Source: Flavobacteriales bacterium
GTDB taxonomy: Bacteria; Bacteroidota; Bacteroidia; Flavobacteriales_E; Vicingaceae
Direction: 5' to 3'
Assembly (NCBI GenBank): GCA_002402165.1
Contig: NVVI01000028.1
Location: 1 to 7,526, forward strand
Length of the DNA stretch: 7,526 nt
The notes beneath the pieces are model-generated. The model did not search any database and was not told the origin of the DNA. It saw only the letters and a program-made list of their open reading frames with translations. The translations under genes and the position numbers were made by a program. How positions within the stretch are numbered: position 1 is the first letter of the stretch; every line of letters begins with the position of its first letter. This document shows, one piece after another, positions 1 to 6,183 of the stretch.

Positions 1-9
1 AACAGAAAA

Positions 10-99
10 GCAGGGCGTTAAAGGCAAAAGACTGAAAGCTGGGTGGGACAATCAATACCTATTAAAAATACTCAGAATAAAAGTATGAGTTTGCCCTGC
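10..99. repeat. Nested inverted-repeat element, non-coding
   Basis: The 7-base sequence GCAGGGC at 10-16 returns as its exact complement GCCCTGC at 93-99. Inside lies a second small stem, ATACT (68-72) with AGTAT (82-86). All three + frames contain a stop codon between positions 1 and 110, and none of the short peptides is recognisable, so the stretch appears non-coding. It is visibly less AT-rich than the genes that follow. It could be the edge of an intergenic repeat, a structured RNA, or the junction of a rearrangement that removed the 5' half of the adjacent GldJ-like gene. The inverted repeat is seen directly; its role is unknown. Confidence 0.35.
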
Positions 100-121
100 A
101 TTCCCCAGTAGTAAATTTAGA

Positions 122-1090
122 TTGGAATCAGATAATCGTTACATTACATGGAAAACAAACATCTTAAATGAAGCCATCCTTATAAAAACGGGCTTATTTG
201 GATTCTATCCAGGACAGCAAAATGAAGACGCATTTAATACAGAAGCTCACATATCTGGTCAGTATGAAAGTGGAAAAATGAGAGATGGTATTAAGGATTT
301 ACGCCCTAATTATACATGGAGAAATGTATCTACGAAGGATGGAATTCTATTTTTTGGTTTTCGCCTTCCAACAGAAAAAGAGTGGCTTTATGCTTCTCAA
401 GATAAATTTAAAGCATTAAAGAAAAAAAAGACGAAATCAAAATACTCAAATAATGATTTTGGAAAAAAATATTACTTATTTGATTGGGCTAATTATTTAA
501 GTAGAACTAAAAACAATGATTCTATATTTAATCATCATAAACTTACAGTCGCATATTTCAAACAGGTTAATCAGTTTAATAAAAACAATCCTCATTTAAC
601 TTATAATTGTATCAGAAACTATCATGCAAAATATGGCATCATTAACATGGAAAATGGTGTTAAAGAATGGTTATTGGATGAATTTAGTGATAAAGTAACA
701 GATAGTAATTTTATAAGCTTAATGAGAAATAGTGGTTTCAATGTAGATTTGGCAGCTTACCAATATCTGGATGAGCAGGAATATAGTGAAAAAACCTCTC
801 GTGGAAATTTAACAGCATCTCCTTACTTATATGAAAAAGGAGATCTTACAAGTTCAGTTTCTCTCAGGTTTATGGGGCTTGATAAAAATGGGAATCCATA
901 TGAAGTTAGCTCATTACCCGTTGATGGAAAAACTAGAAAACGAACAATTAGAGGTGGAACTAATTGTAATAATGGATTACAACGTTCATCAATGAAAGAA
1001 ACAAATTTCTCTCCTAATGTTGGTTTTAGAGTAGTACTAATGTATTCAGGAATACCTGTTTTAAAAGGCTATAAAATAAAATGGAAATAA
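122..1090 (+). pseudogene. 5'-truncated GldJ-like protein (SUMF1/FGE-sulfatase fold), probable gene remnant
   Basis: The 322-residue reading frame matches the second half of GldJ, the gliding-motility and T9SS-associated outer-membrane lipoprotein of Bacteroidetes. GldJ has a formylglycine-generating-enzyme-like fold but is structural, not catalytic. Visible landmarks, in GldJ order, are W-K-T-N-I-L-N-E-A-I-L (residues 10-20), D-A-F-N-T-E-A (36-42), RLPTEKEW (81-88), YGIINMENGVKEW (171-183), RGGT (277-280) and VGFRV (300-304). Family members are about 550-560 residues. The lipoprotein signal peptide and the first half of the domain are absent here. A stop codon (86-88) closes the frame upstream, the only early start is TTG at 122, and the first ATG (278) lies inside conserved sequence. 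Several consensus positions are altered (RGGT for RGGSW, ENGVKEW for AGNVxEW), and a lysine-rich run fills residues 97-107. I infer a decayed or truncated gldJ paralogue. A short functional divergent protein is less likely. Confidence 0.7.
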
Positions 1091-1169
1091 ATCTATACCC
1101 ATTTTTGAATATCAATATGATATGTAAACTATAACCAATAAAAAAAGTTTAGTTAAATAAATTTCATCT

Positions 1170-1177
1170 TACATTTG
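1170..1177 (+). promoter_or_regulatory. Bacteroidetes -7 promoter box (TAnnTTTG) of the GNAT gene
   Basis: TACATTTG is a perfect match to the Bacteroidetes -7 consensus TAnnTTTG and ends four bases before the ATG at 1182. The -33 region is weak: GTTT at 1147-1150, 19 bases upstream, stands where TTG or TTTG is expected. If transcription starts a few bases after the box, as is usual in the phylum, the mRNA would have almost no 5' leader. Confidence 0.6.
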
Positions 1178-1181
1178 CTTA

Positions 1182-1634
1182 ATGGATTTTTCTATTAGAT
1201 CAGCTACTAAAAATGATTTACCTGAAGTATTGGCTTTAGTTAAAGAATTAGCATTGTATGAAAAAGCTCCTGAAGAAGTTACTATTACGCTCAAAGAATT
1301 AGAAGAAGATGGCTTTGGAGAAAACCCGCTTTATTGGATAATTTTAGCAGAAAATGAGAGTGGAATTATGGGTATGTCTTTTTACTACATTAGGTATTCT
1401 ACATGGAAAGGGAAATGTTTGTATTTAGAAGATATTGTAGTTAAAGAAGAATTTAGAGGCAAAAAAATTGGTAAAGTTTTATTTGAGGCAACCATTAAGG
1501 CGGCTAAAGAGATGGGGGCGAAGCTTATGACATGGCAAGTGTTAGATTGGAATGAGCCTGCTCTTAATTTTTATAAAAAATTTAGTGCTGAAATGGATAG
1601 CGAATGGATTAATGGAAAATTACGATTTAATTAA
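1182..1634 (+). CDS. GNAT N-acetyltransferase, spermidine/spermine (diamine/thialysine) acetyltransferase-like
   Basis: This 150-residue cytoplasmic enzyme is predicted to transfer an acetyl group from acetyl-CoA to a small amine. The N-terminus reads IRSATKNDLPEVLALVKELA followed by YEKAPEEV (residues 26-33), the typical opening of the SSAT-like branch. Motif A is LEDIVVKEEFRGKKIGKVL (82-100), with the acetyl-CoA pyrophosphate loop R-G-K-K-I-G at 92-97. Motif B contains W118, W123-N124 and N129-F130-Y131, where the tyrosine is the usual general acid. WINGK (142-146) closes the fold. The length is near the family's usual 155-165. The ATG start is fixed by the conserved N-terminus. No Shine-Dalgarno is visible, and a -7 box sits four bases upstream. 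It is followed after 71 bases by aspartate kinase. Some SSAT-like enzymes acetylate the lysine analogue thialysine, so a link to lysine metabolism is possible, but the substrate cannot be read from the sequence. Confidence 0.9.
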   Translation: MDFSIRSATKNDLPEVLALVKELALYEKAPEEVTITLKELEEDGFGENPLYWIILAENESGIMGMSFYYIRYSTWKGKCLYLEDIVVKEEFRGKKIGKVLFEATIKAAKEMGAKLMTWQVLDWNEPALNFYKKFSAEMDSEWINGKLRFN

Positions 1635-1644
1635 AACTAATTAT

Positions 1645-1698
1645 TCCCGCATTTGATGCGGGATCTGTATATTTAAAAGATACCGGAATAAGTCCGGC
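1645..1698. repeat. REP-like palindromic spacer (two or three hairpins) upstream of aspartate kinase
   Basis: The spacer between the GNAT and aspartate kinase genes holds two clean hairpins. The first has stem TCCCGCA (1645-1651) pairing with TGCGGGA (1657-1663) around a 5-base loop. The second has CCGGA (1683-1687) pairing with TCCGG (1693-1697), also around a 5-base loop. Between them ATCT (1663-1666) can pair with AGAT (1678-1681), giving an alternative central stem. The GC-rich arms stand out against AT-rich surroundings and resemble short palindromic intergenic repeats common in Flavobacteriia genomes. There is no clear T-run after the first stem, so it is not a textbook intrinsic terminator. 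The second stem ends eight bases before the aspartate kinase ATG and could affect its translation. Confidence 0.55.
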
Positions 1699-1705
1699 AA
1701 TAAAG

Positions 1706-2998
1706 ATGAAAGTATTTAAATTTGGTGGAGCTTCAGTAAAAGATGCCAATGCAGTAAGAAATGTTGGCGAAATAATTAAATTGTATAAAGATGACCGTGC
1801 CTACCGGCAGGCAGGTTTAGTTGTGGTTGTTTCTGCTATGGGAAAAACAACCAATAGCTTAGAAAAAGTGGTTGAATCATACCTTAGTAAAGATGGGAAA
1901 GTTCAAGAAAATTTACAAACTGTGAAAGATTTCCATACCGAAATTTTAAGCGATTTGTTCGAGAATAAAAATCATCCCATTTTTACTGAAATACACAACA
2001 CTTTTGTTGAGATAGAATGGGAAATAGAAAATGAAGCAAGTCGTGAATATGACTACATTTATGATCAAATTGTTTCTATTGGCGAGATACTTTCTACCAA
2101 AGTTGTAAGTGCTTATTTAAATAACGGAAACATAAATAATGAATGGTTAGATGTTAGAAGCGTTATTCAAACAAATAATACACACCGTAATGCAAAAGTT
2201 GATTGGGAGCTGACCAAAAAATTAGCTCAAAAAGAAATTAAATTTTCAAGTAAAGAACAATCAATAATTATTACTCAGGGTTTTATTGCCTCTAGCTCAG
2301 AATTATTTACAACTACATTAGGAAGAGAGGGGTCAGATTTTAGTGCCAGTATTTTGGCCTACTGCTTAAATGCAGAAAGTGTAACTATATGGAAAGATGT
2401 GCCAGGCATGTTAAATGCTGATCCAAAATGGTTTGGTGACACCGAAAAATTGGACAACATTTCTTACCATGAAGCAGTAGAATTAGCTTATTATGGTGCT
2501 TCTGTAATCCATCCAAAAACGATAAAACCATTGCATAACAAAAAAATTCCTTTTTACATCAAATCATTTTTATCACCAAAAGATGAAGGAACATTAATTA
2601 ATGAAAACACCGCTGGAGACTCCTTAATTCCTTCTTTTATCTTTAAAATGAACCAAGTGCTTATTTCCATTGCCGCAAAAGACTACTCCTTTATTATGGA
2701 AGATAATTTAAGCCATATTTTCGGAGTATTCTCCAAACATGGTGTTCGCATTAATTTGATGCAAAACTCGGCCATTAGTTTTTCCGTTTGCGTAGATTTT
2801 GATGTTCAAAAAACAATGCAATTAATTGATGCTTTAAAAGAAGAATACAAAGTGCTTTATAATGAAAACTTAGAGTTAGTAACCATTAGGCATTACGACC
2901 AGCAAACCATAGATAGGGTTACTATAAACAAAGATATTTTAGTAGAACAAAAAAGTAGGCAAACAGCTCGATTTGTAATGAAAGATATCAATCATTAA
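1706..2998 (+). CDS. lysC: Aspartate kinase (monofunctional, EC 2.7.2.4)
   Basis: This 430-residue enzyme phosphorylates L-aspartate with ATP to 4-phospho-L-aspartate, the first committed step toward lysine/diaminopimelate, threonine and methionine. The amino-acid-kinase domain begins at once with KFGGASV (residues 5-11; many phyla have T for A), followed by VVVVSAMGKTTN (39-50). The catalytic core includes TLGREGSDFSA (204-214) and the ATP-site stretch VTIWKDVPGMLNADP (226-240), then ISYHEAVELAYYGASVIHP (252-270). C-terminal ACT sequence follows from about residue 317, with EDNLSHIFGVFSKHGVRINL (332-351) and QNSAISFSV (353-361), the usual site of feedback inhibition. The length suits a monofunctional enzyme, and there is no homoserine dehydrogenase domain. 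The ATG start is set by the conserved N-terminus. No strong promoter is visible in the 71-base spacer, so co-transcription with the GNAT gene is plausible. Which amino acid inhibits it cannot be read from the sequence. Confidence 0.96.
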   Translation: MKVFKFGGASVKDANAVRNVGEIIKLYKDDRAYRQAGLVVVVSAMGKTTNSLEKVVESYLSKDGKVQENLQTVKDFHTEILSDLFENKNHPIFTEIHNTFVEIEWEIENEASREYDYIYDQIVSIGEILSTKVVSAYLNNGNINNEWLDVRSVIQTNNTHRNAKVDWELTKKLAQKEIKFSSKEQSIIITQGFIASSSELFTTTLGREGSDFSASILAYCLNAESVTIWKDVPGMLNADPKWFGDTEKLDNISYHEAVELAYYGASVIHPKTIKPLHNKKIPFYIKSFLSPKDEGTLINENTAGDSLIPSFIFKMNQVLISIAAKDYSFIMEDNLSHIFGVFSKHGVRINLMQNSAISFSVCVDFDVQKTMQLIDALKEEYKVLYNENLELVTIRHYDQQTIDRVTINKDILVEQKSRQTARFVMKDINH

Positions 2999-3039
2999 TT
3001 ATCAATTACTTACCGTTAATTAAATACTATTTTCGATAT

Positions 3040-3070
3040 TTTGATTTAACAAACTAATGGTGTATTTTTA
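3040..3070 (+). promoter_or_regulatory. Possible Bacteroidetes promoter for the T9SS cargo gene
   Basis: TTTG at 3040-3043 is followed after 19 bases by TATTTTTA at 3063-3070, which matches the TAnnTTTG -7 box at all fixed positions but the last. The spacing fits the phylum's -33/-7 arrangement, and the GTG start lies 13 bases downstream. In AT-rich DNA such near-matches also arise by chance. Confidence 0.35.
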
Positions 3071-3083
3071 ATAAATTTCTATT

Positions 3084-4568
3084 GTGAATAGAATAATATT
3101 ACTCTTATCATTATTATTTTTTACTGTTAGTGCTAATGCACAAAACTGGTTCCCTTTTCCTTTAGGGCAAAAAAGTTTTTACCAATACAATAATATAACT
3201 ACATATCCATCAGACACAACCATAAACATCTATTATGCTGATAGTATAGTAAATTTTGGAACACATCAAATCTTACATTTTGATTATACTACCCTAGGAT
3301 ATAACGGGTGTTATGAAGCTGTAAATAATAGTTCTTCAATTTATCAAACAAGTTATTTTGATAAAATTAGACCTGATTCGATTATAGTTTTAGCTGACTC
3401 ACTCATTTTTGCTTTCAACTACGATATATGGGGTATTCAAACAGATTCTATACTATTTCTTCCCAAAACACCAAAAGACAGCTCGTGGTTTTCAGCTTTT
3501 AATAACATCAATTTACCTTACGATTCCTTAAAATTTACTTGTGATAGTATCTATTTAGATACTATTGTTGGAAATATTACAGATTCCATTAAATTGATTT
3601 CTATTCAAGCTTACAATAATTCATTACCTATTAGCTCTGTATTTGACACCTTAAAAATTCTTCTTTCAAAAAATTATGGACTTAAACAATGGGTTTCATT
3701 TTATACGGTGCTTAAAGAAATTCCTTTAATAGGATTAGACTCTGGAATTACCCAAGAAGGATTTCAATTGCCACAATTTTTAGATTATTTTCATTTAAGT
3801 GTTGGTGACATTATTATTTGGAAACAATATGATTATACAGATGATATTCAGCAACCTAATACAACCATATATTATAAAGATTCTATTACTAGTGTCATTT
3901 CAACTCCAGATTCTGTAATATATAACTATAAAAGAAATTATAGCACAGGCTCCCAATTTAATGGTATTGATAAATATTATCAAAACAAACTACAAGCTCT
4001 TAATTTTTCTACTTCTATTTACTGTCCGAGCAGTATAATTAGATCAATTAATCTTGGTATTCCCGATAATCATCTCTTAGAATCTTCAGGAATATACCAA
4101 ACGAATGACTCTATCCTAAATAGGATATACAGTCCTAATGGAGTTTTCTACGACACCTCTAGTTGTACACCTTATCAAATGGTTGATTTTTCTGGCAGTT
4201 TCTATTACAATACATATTATGGTTTATCAGAATATCATTCTGTTGATTGCTGTGGATATACCGACTGGACAATAGAAGGCTCAATTATTAACGGAATACA
4301 AATTGGTAATATCATCAATGTGGGTGTTGGTGAATTAAAAAATAAACAAACTTTTAACATTTATCCGAACCCTAATAATCAAGAATTTATAACTATTGAG
4401 GGAAAGAATATCATAAAAACAGAGTTACTAAACATACAAGGCCAACAACTATTATCATCAACAGAAACCAAAATTTCAACTATTTATATTCCAAAAGGAA
4501 TTTATTTGGTTAAGGTAACTTTTAAAAATGGCGAGATTGCTACTCAGAAATTAATTCTCACTAGATAA
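3084..4568 (+). CDS. Secreted protein with T9SS type A C-terminal sorting domain, duplicated body, function unknown
   Basis: This 494-residue protein has a Sec signal peptide (residues 1-20: a short basic start, a hydrophobic core, then SANAQ before the likely cleavage site). It ends in a Por/T9SS type A sorting domain (about 423-494) with FNIYPNP (424-430), ELLNIQGQQL (447-456), KGIYLVKV (471-478) and ATQKLIL (486-492). It should therefore pass the outer membrane by T9SS, with the C-terminal domain removed or anchored. The body is not a family I recognise. It looks like two related halves, about 21-228 and 233-410, each opening with a short motif and a D/N-T-T-I-x-x-Y-Y-x-D-S-I segment (44-55; 259-268) and closing with Y-G-L (198-200; 379-381) and an L/I-x-G-x-x-x-G-I segment. 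Several cysteines (C76, C153, C314, C361, C389, C390) may form disulfides. The start is GTG at 3084, since an in-frame stop lies at 3072-3074. The 3' end overlaps the convergent exonuclease gene by 18 bases. Confidence 0.88.
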   Translation: MNRIILLLSLLFFTVSANAQNWFPFPLGQKSFYQYNNITTYPSDTTINIYYADSIVNFGTHQILHFDYTTLGYNGCYEAVNNSSSIYQTSYFDKIRPDSIIVLADSLIFAFNYDIWGIQTDSILFLPKTPKDSSWFSAFNNINLPYDSLKFTCDSIYLDTIVGNITDSIKLISIQAYNNSLPISSVFDTLKILLSKNYGLKQWVSFYTVLKEIPLIGLDSGITQEGFQLPQFLDYFHLSVGDIIIWKQYDYTDDIQQPNTTIYYKDSITSVISTPDSVIYNYKRNYSTGSQFNGIDKYYQNKLQALNFSTSIYCPSSIIRSINLGIPDNHLLESSGIYQTNDSILNRIYSPNGVFYDTSSCTPYQMVDFSGSFYYNTYYGLSEYHSVDCCGYTDWTIEGSIINGIQIGNIINVGVGELKNKQTFNIYPNPNNQEFITIEGKNIIKTELLNIQGQQLLSSTETKISTIYIPKGIYLVKVTFKNGEIATQKLILTR

Positions 4569-5054
4569 GAGCAAGCCTAACAATTTTGTAGTTGCCAGAG
4601 CGTCTCCACCAGCACGGTGTCTATCCTCTTTTGGTATGTGTATTCCTAATTCTTCACTTAATTTTCCTAAACTATAAGATGTGGCTTCTGGAAATACTTT
4701 ACCACTCAATTTAATGGTGCAAACCTTTGGTTCATTTAAATCAAACCCAGCCTTTTTAAGTTCCGTTTTTAAAAACATGTAATCAAAATCTACATCATGA
4801 GCCACAAATATTTTCCCTTTAACTAAATCATATATTTGTTTAGCAACCTCAGAAAATATTGGAGCACCTGCCACCATTTTATTTGTAATCCCAGTAAGTT
4901 TAGCAACATACCAATCAATCTTTACTTCAGGATTTACAAGAGTAGAATACTCATTTACAATTTTTTCACCATCAAAAATATAGATAGCAATTTCTATAAT
5001 TTTCCCTTTAATGTGATTGCCACCGGTGGCTTCGATATCTACAACTGCATACAC
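4551..5054 (-). CDS. DEDDh 3'-5' exonuclease, DnaQ/Pol III epsilon-like, stand-alone domain
   Basis: This 167-residue protein is a single exonuclease domain of the DnaQ superfamily, predicted to remove nucleotides from DNA or RNA 3' ends using two metal ions. Exo I is VDIEATGG (residues 5-12) with D6 and E8. Exo II is HDVDFD (86-91) with D91 as the likely metal ligand. Exo III is HRAGGDA (146-152) with H146 and D151, so all DEDDh residues are present. Sequence around LTGITNKMV, SYSLGKL and HRAGGDA resembles the Bacteroidetes proteins of roughly 450 residues that continue into a UvrC-like GIY-YIG nuclease domain. Here the protein stops shortly after Exo III. The start is GTG (5052-5054), supported by the conserved hydrophobic strand that follows. 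A perfect -7 box lies four bases upstream, and the stop of the preceding DUF2071 gene is only 17 bases away. A role in repair or proofreading is inferred only. Confidence 0.88.
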   Translation of the reverse strand: MYAVVDIEATGGNHIKGKIIEIAIYIFDGEKIVNEYSTLVNPEVKIDWYVAKLTGITNKMVAGAPIFSEVAKQIYDLVKGKIFVAHDVDFDYMFLKTELKKAGFDLNEPKVCTIKLSGKVFPEATSYSLGKLSEELGIHIPKEDRHRAGGDALATTKLLGLLLSSEN

Positions 5055-5058
5055 AATG

Positions 5059-5066
5059 CAAAAATA
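5059..5066 (-). promoter_or_regulatory. Bacteroidetes -7 promoter box (TAnnTTTG) of the exonuclease gene
   Basis: On the minus strand TATTTTTG matches TAnnTTTG perfectly and ends four bases before the GTG start at 5054, the same geometry as at the GNAT gene. No good TTG lies at the -33 spacing; the nearest is 29 bases upstream. The box sits in the 17-base gap after DUF2071, so the exonuclease may have its own start as well as read-through from the operon. Confidence 0.45.
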
Positions 5067-5071
5067 ATCAT

Positions 5072-5788
5072 TTAAATAATTAATTTTCTATCGCCCAACG
5101 AAACTTCTGAACCTTCAACTAAAAATACTGAACTTGGTTTTTTATGTTGTAAATAACTAAAAGCTTTGCCATAAACCGTTTCAAAATCTATATCAATACT
5201 ATAATCAATTAATGAATATATTTTCCAAGCAGGATGTTCTACTCTAAACTCGTAAGATTTATTCTTTTTAATTTGAATATTCCCCCAATAATGTTCCGCA
5301 ATAAATCGTTCCTGTGAATTTTTCAAAGTATCACTAAGAATTTTATTCGTTTTTACAGCAATACTATTCCATTTACCTTTTAGCTTCCATTCGTATTTTA
5401 TATTAAGATGATTTTCATCTTCTTGCCAAGAATGTCGCATTGGTTGCTGAACATAGTTTTCTTTATAAAGCATTTTAGCCACAAATTTCACAATAGGCTT
5501 ATCTATTATTTCTTTTATAAAAACCACGCCTTTTCTCACCTCATTCTTTACTTTACGTTTTACATAAAATCGAAGATTCACTTGTTCAAAATTAATGTGA
5601 AACGGGAATTTAATACCCATTACCTTAGTATCTAGAAATTTAAAACCCACTACACTTACATAGTATTTCCCATTCCAACTGTCTAATTCTGTTCCGAAAG
5701 GTAAATAAGGTTTTAAAATAGCTGGATTAACCTCATAATTAATCATTATGAGTTTTCTCCATTCAGTATGTAAAAATGGATTTTTCAT
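5072..5788 (-). CDS. DUF2071 / YqjF family protein
   Basis: This 238-residue protein belongs to the DUF2071 (YqjF, COG3361) family, which shares the acetoacetate-decarboxylase-like fold but has no established reaction. Diagnostic segments are TEWRKLIMINYEV (residues 8-20), ILKPYLPFGTELDSWNGKYY (24-43), VSVVGFKFLDTKV (44-56), FEQVNLRFYVKR (67-78), KGVVFIKEI (86-94) and EHPAWKIY (184-191). No signal peptide or membrane segment is visible, so it is probably cytoplasmic. The length is usual for the family. Its ATG overlaps the stop of the DCC gene upstream in an ATGA arrangement (5785-5788), which indicates translational coupling. The context with a thiol-disulfide protein and an NAD(P)-binding epimerase-like protein suggests a shared redox or small-molecule pathway, but the substrate is unknown. 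Confidence 0.9.
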   Translation of the reverse strand: MKNPFLHTEWRKLIMINYEVNPAILKPYLPFGTELDSWNGKYYVSVVGFKFLDTKVMGIKFPFHINFEQVNLRFYVKRKVKNEVRKGVVFIKEIIDKPIVKFVAKMLYKENYVQQPMRHSWQEDENHLNIKYEWKLKGKWNSIAVKTNKILSDTLKNSQERFIAEHYWGNIQIKKNKSYEFRVEHPAWKIYSLIDYSIDIDFETVYGKAFSYLQHKKPSSVFLVEGSEVSLGDRKLII

Positions 5789-6183
5789 AAGAACTTATTT
5801 TTGTAATTAGCATCTAATGGTAATTCACAAGTTTTTTGACCAAATAATTTATAACGAACTGAAGCCATTATATCGTAAAAGAAGTTTCTTATAAATTCAG
5901 GAACAATTATAAATCCGTAAAAAATTGATATAAATCCACCTAACGTTTTCAGTACTCGAAATGCAGCGGTAGATTTAATGTACGTTTTATCATTTTCAAT
6001 CAATACCACTGAATCAATTACTGCATCAATTTTGTATTTTAACAAATATTCTCGTCCTATTTCTGATTGCAATGAAGCAAATCGAAATACATCTCGTTTA
6101 TCTTTTTTGACAACATATTTTACCCAAAAACTGCAAAAATTACATTCTCCATCAAATAGTATGATATGTTTTTGCTTGTTCAT
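5785..6183 (-). CDS. DCC (DUF393) family thiol-disulfide oxidoreductase-like protein
   Basis: This 132-residue protein is a member of the DCC/DUF393 (YuxK-like) family, named for its conserved D-x-x-C-x-x-C motif. The motif is present as LFDGECNFCSFW (residues 9-20), with D11, C14 and C17. The family resembles thioredoxin-like oxidoreductases, and the two cysteines are presumed redox active, though few members have been tested. Other typical segments are RFASLQSEIG (34-43), S71-T72-A73-A74, and the C-terminal ending YDIMASVRYKLFGQ (103-116) followed by C119. No signal peptide is visible. A moderately hydrophobic stretch (82-96) is normal for the family. Both ends form ATGA overlaps, with the epimerase-like gene upstream (6180-6183) and DUF2071 downstream (5785-5788), so it is the middle gene of a tightly coupled trio. 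Confidence 0.92.
   Translation of the reverse strand: MNKQKHIILFDGECNFCSFWVKYVVKKDKRDVFRFASLQSEIGREYLLKYKIDAVIDSVVLIENDKTYIKSTAAFRVLKTLGGFISIFYGFIIVPEFIRNFFYDIMASVRYKLFGQKTCELPLDANYKNKFL

Noticed and set aside
10..99. Integron attC site, suggested by the bracketed inverted repeat and the GGGCGTTA sequence.
   Set aside because: The GTTRRRY core does not fit (the seventh base is G) and no matching RYYYAAC box lies at the other end. No integrase or cassette array is visible.
418..432. A-rich run in the GldJ-like frame as a frameshift or slippage site.
   Set aside because: The frame stays open and homologous on both sides (RLPTEKEW before, ENGVKEW after), so no frameshift is needed. The run simply encodes a lysine-rich loop.
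1109..1123. AT-only-loop palindrome ATATCA-ATA-TGATAT after the GldJ-like frame, considered as a terminator or operator.
   Set aside because: The stem is six mostly A-T pairs with a 3-base loop and no following T-run. In DNA this AT-rich it is too weak to support as a terminator, and no regulator is nearby.
1646..1662. Intrinsic terminator for the GNAT gene at the CCCGCA/TGCGGG hairpin.
   Set aside because: The stem is good, but the next bases are ATCTGTATATTTAAAAG rather than a T-run, and a similar second hairpin follows. A REP-like element explains the pair better.
1668..1675. TATATTTA as the -7 box of aspartate kinase.
   Set aside because: The last position mismatches TAnnTTTG, and the only upstream TTTG (1652-1655) is 12 bases away, too close for a -33 element, and sits in a hairpin loop.
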